Assembly: GCA_025201805.1 (NCBI GenBank)
Contig: MU619342.1
Location: 65,238-88,312 of the forward strand
Origin: Parasitella parasitica
Lineage: Eukaryota; Mucoromycota; Mucoromycetes; Mucorales; Mucoraceae
Direction of reading: 5' to 3'
Length of the DNA stretch: 23,075 nt
Shown here one piece after another: positions 1 to 8,242 of this stretch. The notes beneath the pieces were generated by a model. It had not been told where the DNA came from. It did not search any database and saw nothing but the letters and a program-made list of their open reading frames with translations. Positions within the stretch are counted from its first letter, which is position 1, and each line of letters begins with the position of its first letter. Position numbers and translations under genes: made by a program.

Positions 1-58
1 GGCATAGAATGATATTCATATCCCTTTCTTTTCTTTATACCCTTTCATCTATATTTAG

Positions 59-1206
59 AGCCACAATTTCAAGCAGCGTCGTGGGCTCAGTATGGGGTTG
101 ACCACAGCTTCTGTTGGCACATGCGGTGTGGTGTTCTCTCAAATCAACGACCTGTTGTTTGGAAGCGAACGGTACGAGAAAGATGTACCCACTTCAAACG
201 ACAGCACATACAACTTTTTGATCTTCCTTGCATTCACCATGTCTGCAGGCATTTTGTTTGGGTCGTTCTTCTTGGGCCCCCTCCAAGAACACAGCCATAG
301 ACAAGTCATTTATGAGCAGATTGACGAAGAGCAACAGCAAGCGGCATTTGTCAACACCCGAGACTCCTCTGTCAGCGACACGGACAGTGTCGAAAGCAGC
401 CCGTTGCTGACAAGCTCGGATCTAGACAAGCTTGAAGGAGACTGTGCATCCGAAACTGTCATTTCTGGCATAAACGTATTGAAGCATCCCATCGGCTTTG
501 CTCTCTTCAGCACGCTCTTTGTGGTATTGGGCATCGGGTACATTTATCTCGCCAACATTGGGCAGATCTTGAGTGCCATCTCGGGAGCAGCAGCAGGAGG
601 TGAAGCAAATCAGCATACACGGAACCTCCACATCACCTTGTTCAGTCTGGGCAACTGTGGCTCTCGCGCATTCTTTGGTGCACTTAGTGATGTATTGAGA
701 AACAAATTCGGAATACACAGACTGTGGATATTTGCATTTGCTTTGGTTTCCATGCTGATGACATTGACATGGCTTGTATCGGCTTCAGTCATGACTCTTG
801 AAAAACTAATACCCTGTACACTCGTCATTTCCTCGGCTTACGGTATTGCATTTGGCGTGGGGCCTGCAGTGACAACCGAATTTGGCACAGAGGTAAGTTT
901 TGCTTTTTTGTCTGGGAGAATTTGATATTTAGTCATATGTTATTGATTTAGGTATTTGCTCGAAATTGGGGCATCTTCCTTTTTGCTCCAGCATTTGGTA
1001 GTCAAATATTCAATATCTTATTTGGTGTGTTGTACGGACATCAAGCAGAAAAGCAAAATAGCCATGTTTGTTACGGTGCTGTCTGCTATAAAAGCACATT
1101 CCGCATCGGCATCATCTGTGCCATTGCAGCACTTGCTGTCTTGTCCTTTGCCATCTATAAGGCAGGCCTTTATAGACGTCGTATACCCAGTGAGAAAGTC
1201 GTTTAA
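59..1206 (+). CDS. MFS transporter, nodulin-like / MCH1 type, C-terminal part (5' end outside window)
   Basis: A membrane transporter whose substrate cannot be told from sequence; yeast Mch1 is a monocarboxylate-transporter homologue with no demonstrated monocarboxylate transport. The exon appears to open at a splice acceptor (TTTAG at 54-58), because the frame before the first ATG (92) is coding-like (SHNFKQRRGLSMG, a typical loop before a membrane helix). Exons are 59-892 and 952-1206; the 59-base intron starts GTAAGT and ends TTTAG, phase 0. About 362 residues are visible. Hydrophobic helices occur around residues 56-77, 145-175, 220-245 and 250-270 of this fragment and in the last exon. 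The EFGTEVFARNWG stretch crossing the splice junction and the following CYG..CY pattern are typical of this family. A poorly conserved hydrophilic loop rich in Asp, Glu and Ser lies in the middle. Family call fairly sure; MCH1 orthology is inference. Confidence 0.8.
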
Positions 1207-2123
1207 GAACTGTATAATAAAGACTTTCTGGTAATCTATATATGATATGTGTGTGCATTATGAGTGGTACTGTTTGTAAATAGGTATGTAAATGGATTCA
1301 ATTCGTGTGATAAACCGTTCAAATAAATTTCGCCAACCTCGTAATATGCAATTCTGGCATATTTAGGTATGTAGTTATCTGGTGATTGATCCCAAGATAT
1401 ATGCGCAAGTTGAGTACATGATAAATCAAGACTGTTGGCGTTTTTCTCTGTGATGAAATCACTAGGATATAAACGCTGTTCATATTAGCCAAGCATCGTT
1501 TAAATATACAAATCAAATTTTGTGTGTGTGTGTGTGTGTGTCCCTACTTTGCTTTGCTTGAACGTTTTATAAATTTCATATTCTCAATTCCAACGGTGTC
1601 TCATGGGATTCAAAGCCAAAATAACACAATTAGTGTACAACTAGATCAATGCGATGCGAAACTCAAATATAAACAGAATTATGCCAATGATGGTGTAAAT
1701 AGCAATGTCCTTTTAATTTGAAAACCTCATGTGATTATTTTCTTGCTTTTCAAGGTGTTGTTATGAAGTTTCCTAAAGCTATTTATTACCGTAAGCCGCC
1801 AGAAAGCTGAGGCACAAACCAGTCTAAACGTAAGACAGTATGTTAATGAATCAGTGCATATTTTATGTTTTATACGTTGAGACATTGTAATATTCAGAGC
1901 ACATGCGCAGTTATGGCTCATTCGGATCGTTTTAAAAAGATGACCCCCTCCCCCTGGATTGCGTGTTTTAATAGTATATGCTCGACAACTGCAGATAGTC
2001 GAGACTTGATACTTGGCAACTTTATTTTCATCAGCTTACAACAGCATATGATGATAATGAGACAAGCGTGTAAAAGATGAGTACTCTCATTGTGGATGCT
2101 GTTTTCGACTTGCTACGGTTTGA
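1207..2123. other. intergenic region, no gene seen
   Basis: AT-rich sequence between the transporter and the first F-box promoter. Short open frames here (for example 1524-1721 and 1865-2080) have no start context, splice structure or recognisable motifs. The only clear structure is a TG dinucleotide repeat at 1521-1540. Confidence 0.6.
1521..1540. repeat. (TG)10 microsatellite
   Basis: Ten uninterrupted TG units flanked by T-rich and C-rich sequence. Ordinary simple repeat. Confidence 0.95.
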
Positions 2124-2330
2124 AATGACGTGTTGCATGCACATAGTCTGGAGATCATTATTACACTGCTTTCCCTTGGTCTGTTTATAAATAGCGCTGC
2201 TCATTGATGAAAAAGCTTAAAATGATTCCTAATTTTGGCTTATTCTGGTTTTCTTCTTCTCTTCTTGTCTTGAGATCTGCGACAGTAAGGCGTTGGCTGA
2301 ATCAATAACAAACTATCCATAGCTTATAAA
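2124..2330 (+). promoter_or_regulatory. promoter of F-box copy 1 with motifs shared by the three paralogues
   Basis: In order: AATGAC (2124-2129) followed by a CATGC, AGTCTGGAGATCA (2145-2157), a CTAATTTTGGCTTATT block (2229-2248), TTGTCTTGAGATCTGCGA (2265-2282) and a TATAAA box (2325-2330), 74 bases before the ATG. The same motifs, in the same order and at similar distances, precede F-box copy 3, and most also precede copy 2. A T8/A14 tract (2350-2371) sits in the presumed leader. Motif sharing is seen directly; function in transcription is inferred. Confidence 0.6.
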
Positions 2331-2398
2331 AGAGAAATACCCAGCAGCATTTTTTTTAAAAAAAAAAAAAAGATATCCCACTTTTCATACCACAGCTC

Positions 2399-4324
2399 AT
2401 GTCTAAAACAACTCGATTGCCTTATCTGCCGAGTGAAATCATATATAAAATCTTTGAACATGTTCAAGATGTATCAGGTCGAAAAAAATCAACTAGCACG
2501 TTTTATCAATGTCTGTTTGTTTGCAAGAATCTCTCAGCGCTAGTGCAAGGGAAACTGCTCGAGAAAGTGGATTTGACAACAAATCAAATTGCAGGATTTG
2601 CCACAATGCTTGTATCTAATCCCCAACTTGGCTTCTTTGTTAAAGACCTTAGAATTTATTCAGATGATGAAGATTCAGAAGCTCATTCACCCCCCTTTGT
2701 AGAACTTCATCTTGACATTATCTTAAGATGTACTCCAAACCTCGAAATCTTTGGTAGCCCATCAGTACATCTTGAAACTAACTTCTGTTGGAGCAGCCTT
2801 GTTGCAGCTAGAGATAATCAACTTAAGCGATTAAAGCGGTTCGACTTGTCAGAATGGACCCCAGGAAACCAAACGATATATAGCTCGCTCTGCTCAAAGT
2901 CTGCCGGGTCTTTAACCAGTCTTCGGTTATACTTTGGTGATGCTAGTCAAGACACTGTTTTTTCTGCGCTGAAGAGCCGCATCAGAGAATTCGTATCCTT
3001 GGAGCAACTGGTACTTGTTAGCACATTTGTAGACGAACACCCCATCATTCTCGAATTGGATACCCATATCAATAATTGTGTTGATAAAGTGCGTTCATTG
3101 TGTCTTAAAAACTGCAGGTTTTCAAGCGATCACAACTATACGGGACAATTCAATACAAACGACAGCATAAGAAACCTTGAGCTCAGAAATTCTATGCTCT
3201 CCTCCGCTGCAATCCAATATTTTGCAACAAAACTAACAGCATTACAGACATTCGCATTAACCACGGACCTTTACAACACCACTCAATCAGAACTGGATGA
3301 ACCTCAATGGTGGCGCCTAATGATCAACCTCTGCAAGCGCCTCCGATATTACAACATTAATGTCAAGAGCTTCAGGGCTGAAAATTATTTACATCAAATC
3401 AAAGGTGGCATTGATCTGCTAAATGCAACTGCAGACCACTCCACAATAGACAGCACTGAATTCACCATGCACCTCGGCCACTCAGATTCCACGCCGGAGC
3501 GCTATATTATTGAAATGAAGCGAAACAGGTCGACTGTCCGTCTTTTTGGATCTGAAAAGCACTCTGATTTCTTCTATGGCGCAAACTACAGCAGAGTGCT
3601 GCAATTTATGGAGCAATTCTCACCTGGGACCATTAGAATACTAAATGTGGCGCATTCAACAAATTTTGAGAAACTATCACATAATCCTCTTTGGTTTTCG
3701 CCTGCATCTATCGAGAGCTTTAGCATCGGCAACTGGCCTATCTTCACTGAAGTTATCTCTTTGATTGAAAAAAAAAGTGGATCAGTGGTGCACTTGGATA
3801 AAATGATTTTCCCTGATTCTGATCAAGTTGAGCTAATCGAGCAAAGGGTCATCTCCAGAGATACAAGCATCTCAAAATTCAAGCTGACAAACTCTCTATT
3901 TTACCCCGATGTGCTGTCTAAAATGCTAAAGTTTCCAAAAATCGACACTTTGGTATTTGACAGCTGCATCTTTATAACAAATTATCGCTGCTACCTTGAA
4001 ATCAGTCTTCCCGAAACAAAACTGGGTTGTTTGGAATTGAATCTGAATCGTACATTTTACTCGAATTCTCTTGAATATCCAGCTGCTGCATCGTTCACAA
4101 TTGTTTTGAATATTGGGACAGCGAAAACAGCTTACGTCTATATCAAAGATGGGCAGCAAGTATATCAGAAGCCTCTCAGTGGACCTCGGACTGCAGATAA
4201 CTTTGTCATTTCCATCAAATGCCAAGAGCTGCAAAGTTTGGTTATTGCTGATATAGAGTTTTCAATAGTTCCTGGTAGCGACATTTTGGAACTGCACTGC
4301 GTAACAGAAAAGCAAACCATATAG
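2399..4324 (+). CDS. F-box protein, paralogue 1 (LRR-like C-terminal region)
   Basis: Intronless gene for 641 residues. The N-terminus (about residues 6-55) fits an F-box: LPSEIIYKIFEHV, a Cys/Leu-rich centre with CLFVCKNLSAL, then a Leu/Val segment. F-box proteins usually bind Skp1 and present substrates to an SCF ubiquitin ligase. The rest is a long series of leucine-patterned segments (for example SLEQLVLVSTFVDEHPII and KLTALQTFALTT) resembling the irregular leucine-rich repeats of fungal F-box/LRR proteins. The start is supported by the CAGCTCATGTCT context, which is almost identical at copy 2. It is the first of three same-strand paralogues here. Near the C-terminus the DNA is very close to copy 3 (see findings). 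Substrate unknown. F-box call good; the LRR fold is less sure. Confidence 0.82.
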   Translation: MSKTTRLPYLPSEIIYKIFEHVQDVSGRKKSTSTFYQCLFVCKNLSALVQGKLLEKVDLTTNQIAGFATMLVSNPQLGFFVKDLRIYSDDEDSEAHSPPFVELHLDIILRCTPNLEIFGSPSVHLETNFCWSSLVAARDNQLKRLKRFDLSEWTPGNQTIYSSLCSKSAGSLTSLRLYFGDASQDTVFSALKSRIREFVSLEQLVLVSTFVDEHPIILELDTHINNCVDKVRSLCLKNCRFSSDHNYTGQFNTNDSIRNLELRNSMLSSAAIQYFATKLTALQTFALTTDLYNTTQSELDEPQWWRLMINLCKRLRYYNINVKSFRAENYLHQIKGGIDLLNATADHSTIDSTEFTMHLGHSDSTPERYIIEMKRNRSTVRLFGSEKHSDFFYGANYSRVLQFMEQFSPGTIRILNVAHSTNFEKLSHNPLWFSPASIESFSIGNWPIFTEVISLIEKKSGSVVHLDKMIFPDSDQVELIEQRVISRDTSISKFKLTNSLFYPDVLSKMLKFPKIDTLVFDSCIFITNYRCYLEISLPETKLGCLELNLNRTFYSNSLEYPAAASFTIVLNIGTAKTAYVYIKDGQQVYQKPLSGPRTADNFVISIKCQELQSLVIADIEFSIVPGSDILELHCVTEKQTI

Positions 4325-4353
4325 ACACCAATTTTTTGTATATAAACCTTATG

Positions 4354-4781
4354 CCCCCCCCCCCCTTTTTTTTATATGATCCAAAAAACTCCATCAAAGA
4401 TAAAACGTAGTTCCAACGACACTCATTATCTTTCTATATACTTTCTGACTTTAAGAACTTTGGCCGAAACCCCCCCCCCCTATATCCTACGCTCATTTAT
4501 GAAAACTACGTCTCAACTTTATGAATAATAAAACAAAACAAATAACAAGGGCATCCTTGGTTGTATACAATTAACCCTAGGCTTACATGGCAAGACGCTA
4601 GATTCTTGGCCTATAGAAATAACTCGTATGTCGCTTCTATTTTCTAAATTTATGTACATTCTTGCCATTGTCAAGCATCCATTGATATTGGGTGTGCTCA
4701 TTCTAATCATTTTGGATACAAGCGCTCGTAAGCCTGATTGTCTCATTTTTGAATAAAAAGAGCTATTTCCCCCCCCCCCCC
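4354..4781. repeat. three poly-C tracts
   Basis: Runs of 12 C (4354-4365), 11 C (4470-4480) and 13 C (4769-4781) lie within 430 bases just after F-box copy 1, in otherwise AT-rich sequence. The opposite strand therefore has three long G runs. No comparable C run occurs elsewhere in the window. Confidence 0.9.
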
Positions 4782-5467
4782 AAATCAAGGTATTAATAGG
4801 TCTTTATACGATTTCTTTGTTGTATTAGCATATCACAGTCTGTTTTATTTTTGAAGCCAACCTATTATGGAAGGTAGAATTTGATTAACATCCCATGTTC
4901 ACTCTTGTAAACATTGTTGCCTGATCCTAACATGTAAAGTAAACAAAAAAGCGAAGGCTATTGTTAAAGAAAGTAGAGGTTTCAAAATCTTCATGATCAA
5001 TTATAACATGCATGTCGCCTCCAAGGAGACAATGGCTATATGAAAGTTCAAGTTGGATAGTATCAAATACTTTGTCAAAAATTAGCTCAGCCTTTTCGCT
5101 ATTTGACACCATCTGCTCTGTCCTAGACAAGATCATTGAAGTTAAGCTCGTGTTTTTTTTTGATGAAAAAACTTTAGTATGCGTACGTTAATAAGCTACT
5201 GGTGCATTATTTGAATCAAGTAAATGATATTCAAAGAACGTGAGCTAGTACCTGATAATGTGCTTAATTCAAGCTTTAATAATGAAACGGGAGGGAGGGT
5301 CAGATCAGGCTTGAGTTTAGTATATAGCAATGTAGGGACCGCATTGACATGTAAAACTCATGACCTGCTGTTACGACCATTTAAAGAATTAAATAACTCA
5401 TTTCAATGAACCAAAAACAGAATTTGACGTAGTTTAGTAAATGCAAATGAGTATCACTGATTTTTAT
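4782..5467. other. intergenic region, no gene seen
   Basis: AT-rich sequence between F-box copies 1 and 2. Small open frames (4927-5136 minus, 5224-5409 plus) show no domain or splice signals and look like chance frames. Nothing else is supported before the promoter motifs of copy 2. Confidence 0.5.
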
Positions 5468-5673
5468 AATGACCTGTTTCCACATGCCGAGTGGACTGAC
5501 AGGGTGCTGGTCTGGAGATCACAGTTCATTATACTCGCTCTGATGTACATCCCTGTTTTCTGTAGGGTTGACAATCTGGTTTAAATTTGACAAGTCTTGG
5601 GATTCTGCAGTACCGCGTTTTTAGTATTCAAGGATAATAATAAGCCATATTGAGAGTCCAAAAACATATAAAA
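5468..5673 (+). promoter_or_regulatory. promoter of F-box copy 2 with shared motifs
   Basis: Contains AATGAC (5468-5473) followed by a CATGC, GGTCTGGAGATCA (5509-5521; 208 bases before the ATG), a diverged form of the third motif, CAAGTCTTGGGATTCTGCAG (5591-5610; 126 bases before the ATG), and TATAAAA (5667-5673; 50 bases before the ATG). The order matches copies 1 and 3. The CTAATTTTGGCTTATT block is not recognisable here. Confidence 0.55.
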
Positions 5674-5716
5674 GCAAATGTCAAAATAATTGCTTCGACC
5701 TTAGATACAACAGCTC

Positions 5717-7666
5717 ATGTCTGAACCTATTCAACTTCTTCACCTTCCTTCTGAAATTTTATCAACTGTTTTCGAACACGTTCAAGATTCGCCAGACTGG
5801 AAGGTCGCAAGAAGCACCTTTTATCAATGTCTTTTTGTTTGCAAGAAGTTGAATGAATTAGCACAAACTCACCTGTACAAGAATGTCTGTCTGCAGAAAG
5901 ACGAAATTGGCCCTTTTGCTTGGAGACTCCTTGTTACCAGAAACAACAAAAGACTGGGTAATTTTGTCAAAAGCGTGAATTTTTATCCAGATAATCGCGG
6001 TGAAATCGTTTCTTTGCCTCCTGATGTTATTCAGTACCTCAACATGATTTTGCAGTATGCTCCAAACATTGAAAGTTTTGTGAGTGCATCATCTGATTTT
6101 GAGACCTTATTCACTTGGCAGCGCCTTCTTCTCGCCCCAAGAGAGCAAAACATGTATCTGCATCAATTTACCCTGATGGATAGATGGAGTACAGCCGATA
6201 AGTACATGTATACCTTGCTTAGCTTAAAGTATAAAGACTCCTTGACCAACCTCCGTTTGTATCCTGTCGTGAAGCCAGATCATCGCATTCGTCAAGATGC
6301 CGATTATCTCAATTTGAAGGACCATTTGAACGAATTCAAGTCTTTGGAGCAAGTTCAGTTCTCCGGTGCTTTTGTCAATGAAGAGCCTATCATCCCTGAA
6401 CTAGACGGCGCTATCAATCATTTTAATCCTAAGGTCCATTCATTGTATCTTGCAGAATGCAACTTTTCAAGAAACCCAAGTTGTCCAGTACAAGTAGAGC
6501 CAAACCTCAGTATAAAGAAACTCCGTCTCGGTAATTCTATACTCTCTGCTCTTTCAATTCGGTACTTTGCAGCGAAGCTTAAGGGGCTGAAGGAATTCGT
6601 AATAACCACTGGAGTTGACACCTCTTCTCAATTGGAAACAAAGGAGCAACATGCTGACTGGTGGAACCACCTGAGCAATCTTTGTAAGCAAATTCAGCAT
6701 TACGACATCAACCTCAAGGATTTCAAAAGTTCAAATTATTTGCAGCAAATCAAGGGTTCTGCCAAACTTTTTCAAGGCAAGAAACAGCAAGAGCCAGCCA
6801 ACAACACTACTGAATTTATCATGCGAATTGGAAAACAAGATCCCTCGTTGGAGCGCTACATGATTGAGATGAAGCAAAATAGCTCATCGGTTCGACTCTT
6901 TGAATCCAAGGGAGTTAGTCATAGTCAGTTCATGCACAGCGTAGAGTTTCTTGAGATCTTTGACTCGATACAGCCACTTTCCCCTAAAACTATCAGTATT
7001 TTGAACGTGGAGCATTTATTGAATTACGAAGAAACATTGGAGTACCACGAAGTCTTTTCGGGAAATGGTACTCTGGAAGAATATTTCAATGCTATCTGTA
7101 GCAAAAGAACCTGGAACGTCTTTAATGGTGTTGCCTCTCTGATCAATGGCAAGACTGGTTCAGTAGTTCATCTGGACAAAATGGTGTTTCCAAGCTTTGT
7201 ACAAGGCTTTGCCCAAGTCGGACAAAAAGTCGTATCGGAAAAGACAAGCATCTCGGAAATGAAACTGACAAACGCTTTGATCTACCCCAGTGTTTTGCCC
7301 AAGTTTTCTTTGAAAATGCCGAAAATCGACAAACTTATATTTGATAGCTGTATCTTTATGACCAACTCTCTTCACCAACTCGAAATCGATCTTGGTGAAA
7401 TGGAAGTAGGTCAATTAGAATTAGACCTGAGCAGCGTATTTCATTCCCAATCTCTTATCAGAACAGGCGGAGGACACACGATTACTGTAGCCACCCGCTT
7501 TGCAACTATAACAACTTACACTTTCATCTTCGATGAAGACCACAAAACCTATCAAGCCCCCACTGGTACACCAGGATCCTCTGATAACTTTCTTATTTCC
7601 ATCAAATGCAAAGAGCTTGAAAGCTTGGCTATTTGCGGTAAAGAAGTACTAAAGATCTCTCAATAA
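5717..7666 (+). CDS. F-box protein, paralogue 2
   Basis: Intronless gene for 649 residues, aligning over its whole length with the copies at 2399 and 11396. The F-box region is residues 6-55 (LPSEILSTVFEHV, then CLFVCKKLNELA). Leucine-patterned segments follow, including LSIKKLRLGNSILSALSIRY, equivalent to LELRNSMLSSAAIQY in copy 1. The C-terminal block GSVVHLDKMVFPS is conserved in all three. By eye this copy is the most diverged at DNA level: it lacks the near-identical patches shared by copies 1 and 3. The likely role is a substrate receptor of an SCF ubiquitin ligase, as inferred for the family; target unknown. The ATG lies in the same CAGCTCATGTCTG context as copy 1. Confidence 0.82.
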   Translation: MSEPIQLLHLPSEILSTVFEHVQDSPDWKVARSTFYQCLFVCKKLNELAQTHLYKNVCLQKDEIGPFAWRLLVTRNNKRLGNFVKSVNFYPDNRGEIVSLPPDVIQYLNMILQYAPNIESFVSASSDFETLFTWQRLLLAPREQNMYLHQFTLMDRWSTADKYMYTLLSLKYKDSLTNLRLYPVVKPDHRIRQDADYLNLKDHLNEFKSLEQVQFSGAFVNEEPIIPELDGAINHFNPKVHSLYLAECNFSRNPSCPVQVEPNLSIKKLRLGNSILSALSIRYFAAKLKGLKEFVITTGVDTSSQLETKEQHADWWNHLSNLCKQIQHYDINLKDFKSSNYLQQIKGSAKLFQGKKQQEPANNTTEFIMRIGKQDPSLERYMIEMKQNSSSVRLFESKGVSHSQFMHSVEFLEIFDSIQPLSPKTISILNVEHLLNYEETLEYHEVFSGNGTLEEYFNAICSKRTWNVFNGVASLINGKTGSVVHLDKMVFPSFVQGFAQVGQKVVSEKTSISEMKLTNALIYPSVLPKFSLKMPKIDKLIFDSCIFMTNSLHQLEIDLGEMEVGQLELDLSSVFHSQSLIRTGGGHTITVATRFATITTYTFIFDEDHKTYQAPTGTPGSSDNFLISIKCKELESLAICGKEVLKISQ

Positions 7667-7684
7667 TTACATCATTTATATCTC

Positions 7685-7729
7685 CTTTGATATATTATAT
7701 ACCTTCTTTGATATATTATATACCTTCTT

Positions 7730-7763
<34 letters not shown>
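7685..7763. repeat. 21-bp tandem repeat grading into a (TA)n run
   Basis: Two exact 21-base units starting CTTTGATATATTATATACC (7685-7705 and 7706-7726), then a third that starts the same way and expands into an uninterrupted TA run to 7763. It lies just after the stop codon of F-box copy 2. Probably replication slippage. Confidence 0.9.
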
Positions 7764-7765
<2 letters not shown>

Positions 7766-8070
7766 TATGCTCTTTTTATATGCCTCCGCTCCTTTCATTA
7801 ACTTATCTACACATTATCAGTATCTACAATTATGTAACTCTTTTGTCTACAGTTCCAATAATCACACACATACACTTTTAATAAAAATAAGTACAATCCT
7901 TTATTATGTACAATTCAATACTTTTCTTACAAACTGCTCTATAAAGGTAGGTAGAATATTCAAGGTTTCTATTATCGCTCCTAGAATTGTACCCATCTAG
8001 GTAAATTGTCTTATTTAAACTTGCTGAAAGAATGCCAATGTGAATGCTTGATTTCATAGCGTATTATAAG

Positions 8071-8092
8071 AGCATCTCCAACGGAGATTGCT
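8071..8092. other. hairpin downstream of the Fanzor gene
   Basis: AGCATCTCC, a three-base loop AAC, then GGAGATTGCT: nine Watson-Crick pairs with one bulged T (8088). It lies about 150 bases beyond the restored end of the Fanzor reading frame (8243), in the region where guide RNA and element ends of TnpB/Fanzor elements normally lie. The preceding TTATAAG plus GAGCATCTCCAAC resembles the outer part of terminal inverted repeats of some TWA-targeting DNA transposons. No matching inverted copy was found upstream of the gene. The pairing is seen; the role is inferred. Confidence 0.4.
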
Positions 8093-8242
8093 AATTTTAC
8101 AAAATTTCCAAAAGAAAATTGGTGAGAGGATGATACTTTCTTTTTTTTTTGGACAATTTTACTCACCTGTAATGGTGTATAGGATAAACCGAATACCCAT
8201 GGCGTATCAAAGAGTAATATCAATGACACACAATGCTTGCAA

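Noticed and set aside
92-92. Met at 92 as the true start of the MFS transporter
   Set aside because: The frame upstream to a splice acceptor at 58 is family-like (HNFKQRRGL), and the N-terminal half of a 12-helix transporter is missing, so the gene starts outside the window.
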